Below are positions 12,498-19,191 of a DNA stretch of 64,000 nt, in pieces. Origin of the DNA: Rhizobium bangladeshense (GTDB lineage: Bacteria; Pseudomonadota; Alphaproteobacteria; Rhizobiales; Rhizobiaceae); contig NZ_CP071612.1 in the NCBI RefSeq assembly GCF_017357245.1, forward strand, positions 3,746,001-3,810,000, read 5' to 3'. The notes beneath the pieces were generated by a model. That model made no database searches. It saw only the letters and a list, made by a program, of their open reading frames with translations, and was not told where the DNA came from. Every line of letters starts with the position of its first letter. Position 1 is the first letter of the stretch. The translations under genes and the position numbers were made by a program.

Positions 12498-12577
12498 TTA
12501 CAGTCTTCTGACTGTAAATACCCTCCTTGGGTGTTTCCTCCCTAGACTTAGCCGCGCTGACAAGCGCGGTTTTTTTT
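12498..12577 (+). ncRNA. Candidate trans-acting small RNA with CCUCC (anti-Shine-Dalgarno) motifs
   Basis: About 80 nt with clean structure and no reading frame. Hairpin 1 is TTACAGTC-TTCT-GACTGTAA (12498-12517). Hairpin 2 is ATACCC-TCCTT-GGGTGT (12518-12534). A single-stranded stretch containing TTCCTCCCTAGACTT follows. The terminator is CCGCGCT-GACA-AGCGCGG (12552-12569) plus T8. C/U-rich CCUCC in a loop and in the unpaired linker is typical of alphaproteobacterial sRNAs that block ribosome sites (alpha-r14/NfeR1-like and cuckoo-type RNAs). I cannot assign it to a named family without a covariance search. It sits between two genes that both point left. Confidence 0.68.
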
Positions 12578-12615
12578 GGCCGGGGAGACCGTCCGAGTTC
12601 TGAGGATTGAAGCCT

Positions 12616-13497
12616 TTACTCGGCGGCCAGCGCCCGCTCGCCGGCGAATTTCTCGACATATTCGGCCATCTGCCGCATGAAATCCGTGACGGCCCCGGCC
12701 ACCGCGGCGAAATCGTCGCGCTTCTCCAGCGTCACCTCGTCGACATAAATCGCCCGGTTCACTTCGATCTGCAGCGCATGCAGCCCGCGCGAGGGCCGGC
12801 CGTAATGTTCGGTGATGAAGCCGCCGGCATAAGGCTTGTTGCGGATCGCCGCGAAGCCCATTTCCTCAAGGATGGCGATGGCGGCGCGTGAAAGTTCGGC
12901 CGAAGCGCTGGTGCCGTAGCGATCACCGATGATGAAATCAGGCCGCCCCGTACAGCCTGCGACGCGCACATTGCCGGGCATCGAGTGGCAGTCGATCAGA
13001 ACGCCGAAGCCGAATTGCACATGGGTGCGGGCAATCAGCCGGCGCAGCGCCGCATGATAGGGCTTGTAGACCGCTTCGACGCGATCGAGGCCCTCCTGCA
13101 CCGGCAGCCGCCGCGCATAGATCTCCATGTTCTCGGCAACGATGCGCGGAATGGTTCCGAGCCCGCCGGCGACCCTCAGCGAATTGACGTTGGCATAGGG
13201 CGGCAGCAGCCCGTCGAACATCCTGGGATCGAGCTCGTAGGGCTCACGATTGACGTCGAGATAGGCCCGCGGAAAATTGGCGGCGAGCAGTGGCGCGCCG
13301 AGTTCGACGGCAGAGCCGAACAGCTCGTCGACGTAATGATCCTCGGAACGGCGGATGGCAATGCCTTCCAGCCTCGACTGGGCGATGAATTCCGGTGGAT
13401 AAACGCGGCCGCTATGGGGGGAGTTGTAGACGAAGGGGATGGTCTGCGACACGGGCTCATGGACCTCGAAAAGCTCGTATTCGCGGATTTCCGGCAC
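12616..13497 (-). CDS. N-formylglutamate amidohydrolase family protein
   Basis: 293 aa, a zinc hydrolase of the N-formylglutamate deformylase family, which releases formate from N-formyl-L-glutamate in histidine breakdown (HutG type) or acts on related N-formyl amino acids. Visible hallmarks are YNSPHSGRVYP near residue 24, DVNREPYELD near 80, LIDCHSMPG near 166 (zinc ligands and catalytic residues) and RGLHALQIEVNR near 236. The ATG complement at 13495-13497 gives MPEIREYELFEVHEP. It is not among other hut genes here. The neighbour cpdR is divergent, 188 bp away. Confidence 0.88.
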   Translation of the reverse strand: MPEIREYELFEVHEPVSQTIPFVYNSPHSGRVYPPEFIAQSRLEGIAIRRSEDHYVDELFGSAVELGAPLLAANFPRAYLDVNREPYELDPRMFDGLLPPYANVNSLRVAGGLGTIPRIVAENMEIYARRLPVQEGLDRVEAVYKPYHAALRRLIARTHVQFGFGVLIDCHSMPGNVRVAGCTGRPDFIIGDRYGTSASAELSRAAIAILEEMGFAAIRNKPYAGGFITEHYGRPSRGLHALQIEVNRAIYVDEVTLEKRDDFAAVAGAVTDFMRQMAEYVEKFAGERALAAE

Positions 13498-13685
13498 TTT
13501 CGGCCCTCTTTACCATGTCATGAACTGGCTGCTTCGTCCATGTTGCCAGTTGCCCGCCCTCAAGTCCATACTATGTAGGAGGGATGACGATCACGCACAG
13601 GCAATTCACCGGTTGTTTACCGGGCAAAGACTAGTGTAAACGGCTGGCAGCCCACCAAAAACCTATTGATCAGCGGTCTGGATTG

Positions 13686-14048
13686 ATGACTCAGAAGATA
13701 CTTCTCGCCGAAGACGACAACGACATGCGCCGCTTCCTGGTGAAAGCGCTGGAAAAGGCCGGTTACAAGGTCCTTTCTTATGACAATGGCGCCAGCGCCT
13801 ATGACCGGCTGCGCGAGGAGCCGTTTTCCCTGCTGCTGACCGATATCGTCATGCCCGAGATGGATGGCATCGAGCTGGCGCGCCGGGCCACCGAACTCGA
13901 CCCCGATCTGAAGGTGATGTTCATCACCGGTTTTGCCGCCGTGGCGCTGAACCCCGATTCGAAAGCACCGAAGGATGCCAAGGTCCTTTCCAAGCCTTTC
14001 CACCTCCGCGACCTCGTCGACGAGGTCAATAAAATGCTTGCCGCATAA
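13686..14048 (+). CDS. cpdR: CpdR-type single-domain response regulator
   Basis: 120 aa, a receiver domain with no output domain. Acidic pocket E9/D10/D11, phospho-acceptor D53 in LLLTDIVMPEMDG, the T/S switch in FITGFAA and the conserved lysine in LSKPFHLRDLV are all present. The sequence matches the CpdR family, which in Caulobacter and Sinorhizobium brings ClpXP protease to cell-cycle targets when unphosphorylated; S. meliloti CpdR1 also uses D53. I use ATG 13686 (MTQKILLAED), although a TTG lies one codon upstream. It is an orphan, with no kinase next to it, as expected because CpdR is phosphorylated through the distant CckA-ChpT relay. Confidence 0.9.
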   Translation: MTQKILLAEDDNDMRRFLVKALEKAGYKVLSYDNGASAYDRLREEPFSLLLTDIVMPEMDGIELARRATELDPDLKVMFITGFAAVALNPDSKAPKDAKVLSKPFHLRDLVDEVNKMLAA

Positions 14049-14088
14049 GGCTTGCCGGGCAGCGCGTCACAAAACTGAAAAAAGCCTA

Positions 14089-14117
14089 TTGACGGCTCCG
14101 AAGGTTTTGTGATCTAT
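14089..14117 (+). promoter_or_regulatory. Promoter of the tRNA-Val gene
   Basis: TTGACG (14089-14094), exactly 17 bp, then ATCTAT (14112-14117). The tRNA begins 16 bp further on, giving a short 5' leader that suits a tRNA gene. Confidence 0.7.
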
Positions 14118-14132
14118 GCGCCGCCATCGGAT

Positions 14133-14207
<75 letters not shown>

Positions 14208-14919
14208 TCCGATCTCCCTGACATCATTGACAGATCTCCGACTCGAGGATTTTCATTCATCGAGACTGCGTGGCCTGAATCCAGCCTTTATCCTAAAGGG
14301 GCTTGCGTGATTTGCTCCGACCAGATCGGGCGGGATATCGATCGGCTGTGGGATGACCATCCACGCAGGTAGCAGGGGCAGATGAAAGGACGCGGACACG
14401 TAAGGCGATATCCATAATCGATCGCCTCGCCCTGGGCTGGGTTTGGCCTCTTCGGTTTCGTTTACCTGCACAGTTTTGCGCCCGAGGTTGAGGGTGTGGC
14501 AATCATCGCGATCGGTGCACCGATCGATCGGCATGTCCAGGCGGTCTTTTTACTGACCTTGCTTCGACTCGTGCACATTTGTGGCGCGCTCGCATATAAG
14601 AACGCGCTCATTCGAGCATCAATTGCATGCGATTGCTAAGTGCTCAGCCCCTCGTTGCCCACCTAGCCCGAAGCTGCGGTTTTGTGACGAACAGATGACG
14701 GGTTTGTGACAAAAGGCGTGTTATTTCAGCAACATAGCCGATGCAGACTGCTGTCATGATCGACAATGACGTTGCGGTGCAACATCGCTTATGTAACTTC
14801 CGCGGCGAGGCAGGCACCGAGCAAAGAAGGTGCCGCCTCGATCACACGGGGTGAAGATCCGTAGGGACTGCCGATGGCAACGCTCTTCATCCTTCTGCAT
14901 CTGAACTGGAGGTTATTCC
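14208..14919. other. Long non-coding region upstream of ropA
   Basis: 712 bp with no convincing gene. Short open frames on either strand (for example 14253-14534, minus) lack family features and ribosome sites. The region must contain the ropA promoter and leader. Notable are two TTTGTGAC direct repeats (14681-14688 and 14703-14710) whose starts are 22 bp apart, about two helical turns, which suits a tandem-binding response regulator. A 39-codon upstream frame (14874) overlaps the ropA start in another frame; it may be chance. Confidence 0.6.
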
Positions 14920-15963
14920 ATGAACATCAAGAGCCTTCTTCTCGGCTCCGCTGCTGCTCTCGCAGCAGTATCCGGCGCTCAGGCTGCTGACGCTATCGTT
15001 GCTGCCGAACCGGAACCGGTTGAATATGTTCGCGTCTGCGACGCTTACGGCACCGGCTACTTCTACATCCCGGGCACTGAAACCTGCCTGAAGATCAACG
15101 GCTACATCCGTTTCCAGGTTGACGTTGCTCCGAACGCCAGCTCGATCGGCGCTGGTGGCGGCGGTTCTGTCGCCAACGACTCGGACTGGGACGCCCGTAC
15201 TCGCGGCCAGGTTCAGTTCACCGCCAAGAGCGACACCGAATATGGTCCGCTGACCGGCGTCATCGTCATGCAGTTCAATGCTGACAACGCTTCGGCCCAG
15301 AAGGCTATCCTCGACTCCGCTTACCTCGACATCGCGGGCTTCCGTGCTGGTCTGTTCTACAGCTGGTGGGACGACGGCCTCTCCGGCGAAACCGACGACA
15401 TCGGTTCTCCCGTAACGCTGCACAACTCGATCCGCTATCAGTACGAAACCGACGCCTTCTACGCTGGCATCAGCGTCGACGAGCTGGAAGACGGCCCGTT
15501 CTACAATGGCGAAACCCCCAACAACGTCGGCGTTGCAATCGGTCTCGGCGGCAAGGCGGGCATCTTCAGCTATCAGATCACCGCTGGTTACGACACCGAC
15601 AACGAAGAAGGCGCTGTCCGTGCAATGGGTACGGTTGCTGTCGGTCCGGGCACCCTTGGCCTCGCAGTTGTCTACGCATCCAACCCGAACGCCTACTACA
15701 ACAAGGCTGAATGGGCGATCGCTGCCGAATACGCCATCAAGGCGACTGACAAGCTGAAGATCACTCCGGCTGTTCAGTACTACGACAACTACGGCGTCAC
15801 CGCTGGCGAGTTCAACGACGACGTCAGCGCCTGGAAGGCCGGCGTAACGATCGACTACCAGATCGTTGACAACCTCTCGACGAAGGTTTCGGTTCAATAC
15901 CTCGATCCGGACAATGCTGAAGACGTAACCTCGGGCTTCTTCCGCCTGCAGCGCGCGTTCTAA
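14920..15963 (+). CDS. ropA: Outer-membrane porin, RopA / Omp2b type
   Basis: 347 aa, a trimeric 16-strand porin of the rhizobial/Brucella family that lets small solutes cross the outer membrane. There is a signal peptide (residues 1-22, cleaved after SGAQA), then the family N-terminus PVEYVRVCDAYGTGYFYIPG with two cysteines, many amphipathic strands, and a terminal aromatic residue in FFRLQRAF, the outer-membrane insertion signal. CTGGAGG precedes the ATG. Codon choice is unlike the neighbours, with many GCT, GTT, GGT and GAA codons, as expected for one of the most abundant proteins. Two hairpins follow the stop codon. The long upstream region suggests complex regulation. Confidence 0.93.
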   Translation: MNIKSLLLGSAAALAAVSGAQAADAIVAAEPEPVEYVRVCDAYGTGYFYIPGTETCLKINGYIRFQVDVAPNASSIGAGGGGSVANDSDWDARTRGQVQFTAKSDTEYGPLTGVIVMQFNADNASAQKAILDSAYLDIAGFRAGLFYSWWDDGLSGETDDIGSPVTLHNSIRYQYETDAFYAGISVDELEDGPFYNGETPNNVGVAIGLGGKAGIFSYQITAGYDTDNEEGAVRAMGTVAVGPGTLGLAVVYASNPNAYYNKAEWAIAAEYAIKATDKLKITPAVQYYDNYGVTAGEFNDDVSAWKAGVTIDYQIVDNLSTKVSVQYLDPDNAEDVTSGFFRLQRAF

Positions 15964-15968
15964 TAGAG

Positions 15969-15989
15969 GCTGCCGGCTGGACCGGCAGC
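15969..15989 (+). terminator. Hairpin after ropA
   Basis: GCTGCCGG-CTGGA-CCGGCAGC, a perfect 8-bp stem five bases past the stop codon, without a strong T-run. More likely a 3' stabiliser or weak terminator than a full one. Confidence 0.5.
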
Positions 15990-16026
15990 TGTAAATTCCT
16001 GATCTGACTGACCTCCGATCGGGAAA

Positions 16027-16060
16027 GAATGGGCCTGGACTTCCCTGCCTAGGCCCATTC
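16027..16060. terminator. Second hairpin after ropA
   Basis: GAATGGGCCT (16027-16036) pairs perfectly with AGGCCCATTC (16051-16060) around a 14-base loop. No T-run follows. With the first hairpin it probably protects or ends the ropA mRNA. Confidence 0.45.
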
Positions 16061-16072
16061 CCCTTGAGCAGA

Positions 16073-16167
16073 CGTGCATCCTGTCGGACGCACAAAGGAC
16101 GCTCCAACACCATGAATCTACGCATCGCACTTCCCAGATCGATTCCGATTTTCGGACCGATGCGCTG
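16073..16167 (-). repeat. RIME-like intergenic mosaic repeat, copy B
   Basis: Reverse-orientation copy of the element at 10451-10547. On the minus strand it shares GATGCGTAGATTCA and GGAGCGTCCTTTGTGCGTCC with copy A. Its second palindrome is GTGCGTCC-GACA-GGATGCAC, different in sequence from copy A but still self-complementary. It lies between ropA and the exported-protein gene. Confidence 0.75.
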
Positions 16168-16396
16168 ACACTTCACGTCGCTACGTCGCAGATGTTCGCA
16201 GGCTTAGGCCGTGCTGGATCTATTGCCGGCAAGTCCAACCGATATTCCGCTCATCTGCCGCCGATCGGTGTGTCAGCCTGGCGAAATCTTTGCGCCGCAG
16301 CAACAGCGGAACCAAATTCGGACACAGAGCCATGCCATGGCGAATCGCAGGTGAGGCGGTGATTCGCCTCGCCAGGACATGGGATTTGAGATCGAA

Positions 16397-16891
16397 ATGA
16401 AGTTATCCGCGCTTGTTGCCGCCGGCTTTGTTGCCGCGGTCTTCGCATTGTCAGCCTCTGCCGCGCCGGCCTCCCCGCCTGAGACATTTCCCGGCGCCCC
16501 TGGCGTCATCACGCTTTCCGGCAAATGCGCCAAACTGGTCGTCGCAAAGTTCGACGCGACCAAGGGCTGCAAAAACGAGCTTGCCAGCGTCACGCTGGCC
16601 AACGGTTCGGTAACCTTCATCTTCACTTCAGATGGAAAGGCGCTCGGCTTCCAAGGCGATGGCAGCGGCATCAAGCCAGCCTCCAACGGCAATGCCCGCC
16701 TGCCGTTGAGCCTCGTCACAACGGGCGTCGGCAACAGGATGACCGGCCAGGTCAAGGTCGCCGGCTTCTGTACCTTCGGCAATCCCTATGGCGGCAAGCC
16801 GATCGCGATCGAATGCACCGCGGAAAGCAAGGACTCCTCCTTCACCGGCAGCTTCCGCACCGGCGGCAAGCTAGTGAAAAAGGGAAAATAG
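16397..16891 (+). CDS. Hypothetical exported protein with two cysteine pairs
   Basis: 164 aa, not recognised as any family. A signal peptide is clear (MKLSALVAAGFVAAVFALSA, cleaved near SASAA-APA), so the mature protein is periplasmic or secreted. The mature part is beta-rich in look, with four cysteines (GKCAKL, KGCKN, GFCTF, IECTA) that could form two disulphides, and a basic C-terminus (GGKLVKKGK). I choose ATG 16397 because it begins the signal peptide; an upstream in-frame ATG at 16379 would add six residues. No strong ribosome site. Convergent with the SNase-like gene, 6 bp apart. Confidence 0.7.
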   Translation: MKLSALVAAGFVAAVFALSASAAPASPPETFPGAPGVITLSGKCAKLVVAKFDATKGCKNELASVTLANGSVTFIFTSDGKALGFQGDGSGIKPASNGNARLPLSLVTTGVGNRMTGQVKVAGFCTFGNPYGGKPIAIECTAESKDSSFTGSFRTGGKLVKKGK

Positions 16892-16897
16892 CTCCCG

Positions 16898-17617
16898 TCA
16901 GGCGGCGCACCATGCGCCGCCGGCCGTCCCCGGCTTGCGGGCTAGCCCTTCCTTGATCAGCTGCGCGCCGAAAGAGCGCCCGTCGCGCGAGACGATCCGC
17001 GGGGCGCCTGAGGGATCGGTCTTTCCAGCCGCATTCATGGTGAAGGGGCCGGCGTTCAGAAGCGCCAGCAGACGCAATTTGGCGGCAAAGGCTATCCTGC
17101 GTTCGTCGTCACAGCGGGCCTGGTGGGCCACCGGGCTTGCCATGTCGGCAATGACAATCTTTTCGCCTTTGTACCAGAAGACGCCGCCGTCGCCGACGCA
17201 GTTGATGTGAGCACCCTGACCACAATAGCCGAAGGCGGCCGTCCCGGTTTCCGAGGTCGCGGGAGAAGAAGCCGCCGGCGTGGCCTTTACCGGCTGAGCA
17301 GTCGGCGTGGGAATGGCCACCGGTGGCGACAGCTGCGCAGGCGGCGCCACTTTTGGCGCCGGCGCGGCAAGCGCCACCTGTTTCGGCGGCGAATCCTTTC
17401 TGACCGCGGGCTTCGTCTCCGCGATCTCCCGGATTGTCGCAGCCGGCTCTTTGGCGAGCATCGGCTTGATATTCTTCCAATTGTCATGGGCGGCGATGCC
17501 CGCGAATGCGGCAATACCGATCACCATCCAAGGCAGCAGTCCGCCACCGCCGCTTCGCGCCCTGCTCTTTCCTCTCGTCGGCGCCTTGCGGCGGCCGCGT
17601 GTCGCTGTCTTGGCCAT
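16898..17617 (-). CDS. Membrane-anchored protein with a degenerate SNase-like domain
   Basis: 239 aa. Residues 1-25 are strongly basic. A single membrane segment follows (about 27-44, LLPWMVIGIAAFAGIAA), then a long Pro/Ala/Lys linker (about 50-125), then a C-terminal domain resembling staphylococcal-nuclease-like domains of rhizobial proteins (INCVGDGGVFWYKGEKIVIAD through GRSFGAQLIKEGLAR). In true SNases the key residues include DGDT and an R...D-x-P-E segment. Here the latter reads VIADMASPV, so the glutamate appears to be missing and nuclease activity is doubtful. Cysteines in GYCGQGAHINC could be oxidised outside the cytoplasm. Function unknown. Confidence 0.7.
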   Translation of the reverse strand: MAKTATRGRRKAPTRGKSRARSGGGGLLPWMVIGIAAFAGIAAHDNWKNIKPMLAKEPAATIREIAETKPAVRKDSPPKQVALAAPAPKVAPPAQLSPPVAIPTPTAQPVKATPAASSPATSETGTAAFGYCGQGAHINCVGDGGVFWYKGEKIVIADMASPVAHQARCDDERRIAFAAKLRLLALLNAGPFTMNAAGKTDPSGAPRIVSRDGRSFGAQLIKEGLARKPGTAGGAWCAA

Positions 17618-17837
17618 CGTCCGAATCCCTTGAGGCCGGGATTATCGCCGCCTAATCCTTTCCGAAAGGTTGGCGCGGCGAAAGGATGATCATTCCTCCA
17701 CCGCTCCTTCCCTCGAGCGGCCAGGTCCGATCGCAGGGCCCAGCGCAGAGGTCAAAACGCATAGCGGGCAAACGCCGAACAAATCCCAGGCTCAGACGTT
17801 AGCCAGCGAAGAATCCGACGTCCCTGAAGGAGAGCCC

Positions 17838-18350
17838 ATGGATCTTATTATCGCCGATATGATACCGGCATCGCGTATCCACTATCCCGTCATCTTTGCC
17901 CGCCTGCTGGGCGCCGTTGTCTTCGGTGGCCTTATCGGCTTCGAACGAGAGGCGCGCGATCGCCCCGCAGGCTTCCGTACTCACATACTGATCAGCCTTG
18001 CCGCTGCCCTCTTCGCCATCATTTCGATCGAGGCCGTTCATATGCCGGGTTTCGTCGATGTCCAGCAGGTCCGCATCGATCCGCTGCGCGTCATCGAAGC
18101 GGTGACCGCAGGTGTCGCCTTCCTGGCCGCCGGCATGATCGTCTTTGCCAGAGGTCGCATTCACGGGCTCACAACAGGCGCAGGCATGTGGCTCTCCGGC
18201 GCAATCGGGCTCGCCATGGGCTTCGGTTATTGGCCGGTTGCCTTCTTCACGACGGTTGCCGCAATTTGCGTCCTCTTCGCCTTCGGCAAGCTGGAGCAGT
18301 GGCTCGGCTATAATTCCGGGCAACGTGTCGATGGGGATGAGCGTCGATAA
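17838..18350 (+). CDS. MgtC/SapB family membrane protein
   Basis: 170 aa with about four membrane segments and the MgtC/SapB N-terminal signature (LLGAVVFGGLIGFEREARDR, then AGFRTHILISLAAALF). MgtC proteins help bacteria survive low magnesium and, in pathogens, inside macrophages, partly by inhibiting ATP synthase. Short forms like this one, lacking the C-terminal domain, are common and less understood. I start at ATG 17838 (MDLIIADMIPAS), preceded by a strong AAGGAG at 17827; the upstream open frame of 56 codons is low-complexity and lacks the family sequence. A hairpin follows the stop. The 220-bp upstream gap shows no recognisable magnesium riboswitch. Confidence 0.88.
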   Translation: MDLIIADMIPASRIHYPVIFARLLGAVVFGGLIGFEREARDRPAGFRTHILISLAAALFAIISIEAVHMPGFVDVQQVRIDPLRVIEAVTAGVAFLAAGMIVFARGRIHGLTTGAGMWLSGAIGLAMGFGYWPVAFFTTVAAICVLFAFGKLEQWLGYNSGQRVDGDERR

Positions 18351-18352
18351 GC

Positions 18353-18377
18353 AAAACGCCCGGCATCATGCCGGGCG
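18353..18377 (-). terminator. Terminator for the small minus-strand genes
   Basis: CGCCCGGC-ATCAT-GCCGGGCG (18357-18377), preceded on the plus strand by AAAA, which reads as a TTTT tail on the minus strand. It ends transcription from the gene at 18403 and may also act on mgtC transcripts from the other side. Confidence 0.75.
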
Positions 18378-18402
18378 CTCATGCTGAATAATTGTGTGCT
18401 GT

Positions 18403-18582
18403 CTATTCGGGGCGTGCGGCCGAAGCATCACCTTTCCCGACCGATGCCGGGTGAATCATGGATGCAGTGGGCTGTTTCTGATGCCTGCCGATATTGATGC
18501 GTTCGTCGGCCGCCTCACGGATTGCCTTCCATTCGTTTTCGTGCCGGATGAAGATATCGCGGGGCACAAAGTTCACGGTCAT
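18403..18582 (-). CDS. Small hypothetical protein
   Basis: 59 aa, not recognised. The N-terminus (MTVNFVPRDIFIRHENEWKA) is amphipathic and charged, and the second half is low-complexity. I start at the ATG complement 18580-18582, which follows a GAGGATGAGAAG purine stretch; an earlier in-frame ATG (18630) overlaps the upstream gene. Its position 44 bp after another tiny gene, with a terminator just downstream, supports a two-gene transcript driven by the EcfG-type promoter at 18874-18898. That implies a general-stress role, by inference only. Confidence 0.55.
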   Translation of the reverse strand: MTVNFVPRDIFIRHENEWKAIREAADERINIGRHQKQPTASMIHPASVGKGDASAARPE

Positions 18583-18626
18583 ATTCTTCTCATCCTCAAT
18601 TATTGTCGAAGTGCAAAAGGACAGCT

Positions 18627-18845
18627 TCATTTCTTGCTTTTGATGTCGGGACCGCCCTTAGACAGGTCGGCACCGGTGACATGGGCCGGCACATGAATGT
18701 CATGGATGACGCCGGGCGTTAGAGTCAGGTCGACATGATGCGGCGGCAGCACCTGCGCCTTCTGCATACGGTTCGGTCTCGCCCGCTTCATGCGGTCGGA
18801 CGCTTCCGTGCGTTTGTCAGGGATATGGGTCGAAGTGTGCATCAT
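18627..18845 (-). CDS. Small hypothetical protein under an EcfG-type promoter
   Basis: 72 aa, rich in basic residues, His and Pro, not recognised. It begins MMHTSTHIPDKRTEAS and ends in GGPDIKSKK, with no signal peptide or membrane segment. A very good AAAGGAGG ribosome site lies in front of the ATG complement 18843-18845, and a GGAAC-N16-CGTT promoter about 30 bp upstream of it. Ribosome site, stress promoter and downstream terminator together argue that this is a real gene despite its size. Likely co-transcribed with the 59-aa gene that follows. Confidence 0.65.
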   Translation of the reverse strand: MMHTSTHIPDKRTEASDRMKRARPNRMQKAQVLPPHHVDLTLTPGVIHDIHVPAHVTGADLSKGGPDIKSKK

Positions 18846-18873
18846 CGGCCTCCTTTAAGCTCAACCAAGCTCT

Positions 18874-18898
18874 AACGGGCAGGGTGCCGGATGGTTCC
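18874..18898 (-). promoter_or_regulatory. EcfG/RpoE2-type general-stress promoter
   Basis: On the minus strand GGAAC (18894-18898), 16 bp, CGTT (18874-18877). This is the consensus of the alphaproteobacterial general-stress sigma factor. The predicted transcript starts about 20 nt before the ATG of the 72-aa gene. Confidence 0.75.
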
Positions 18899-18932
18899 CG
18901 AAAATTTGCCGATTTCCCTGTCGTGATTGGCC

Positions 18933-18960
18933 TTGACTGGTTTGGGAAGTTGATTACCTA
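18933..18960 (+). promoter_or_regulatory. Candidate promoter of the DUF475 gene
   Basis: CTTGACT with TTGACT at 18933-18938, 16 bp, TACCTA at 18955-18960. Transcription from about 18967 would give a leader of about 225 nt carrying the structured region at 19006-19085. Confidence 0.5.
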
Positions 18961-19005
18961 GAGCCTATCCCGCAGCCTTCCAGACATCGGCTACGGGGGA
19001 ACATT

Positions 19006-19085
19006 GGTGCCGGGCCCCTCTGGCGAGAGTTTTTACGGCGCTCTCGTGATGTCGGTACCGCCTGCAGCTCAGCCGGCGGATTTTT
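19006..19085 (+). promoter_or_regulatory. Structured leader with terminator-like hairpin (attenuator or riboswitch candidate)
   Basis: GGTGCC (19006-19011) can pair with GGTACC (19054-19059), closing a domain that contains the hairpin CGAGAG/CTCTCG (19024-19046). Immediately after, CCGCC (19058-19062) pairs with GGCGG (19075-19079), followed by ATTTTT, a rho-independent terminator. The closing stem and terminator share bases 19058-19059, so they could compete, the usual logic of a riboswitch. TerC-like genes are often under yybP-ykoY (manganese) riboswitches, but I do not see that class's conserved loops, so class and ligand are open. Confidence 0.45.
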
Positions 19086-19191
19086 CATCGATGAAAAAGC
19101 TCACCATGCCTTATCCGCATGCCCATTGTGGTGTGCCGCGTTTTTCCCTCTTCACCCTCTCCAGGAATGTTTGTTGCCGCGGGGTGCGGCC

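Noticed and set aside
14253..14534. 93-codon minus-strand frame after tRNA-Val, and a plus-strand frame in the same place reading like hydrophobic protein
   Set aside because: No start with ribosome site, no recognisable family. At most a decayed gene fragment; the evidence is too thin to call a pseudogene.
14887..16176. 429-codon open frame on the minus strand opposite ropA
   Set aside because: It is the mirror of ropA codon bias. ropA has a signal peptide, ribosome site and porin motifs; the opposite frame has none and resembles no family.
19006..19085. Assignment of the DUF475 leader to the yybP-ykoY manganese riboswitch
   Set aside because: Gene context fits, but I could not find the class's conserved internal-loop sequences, so only a generic attenuator call is made.
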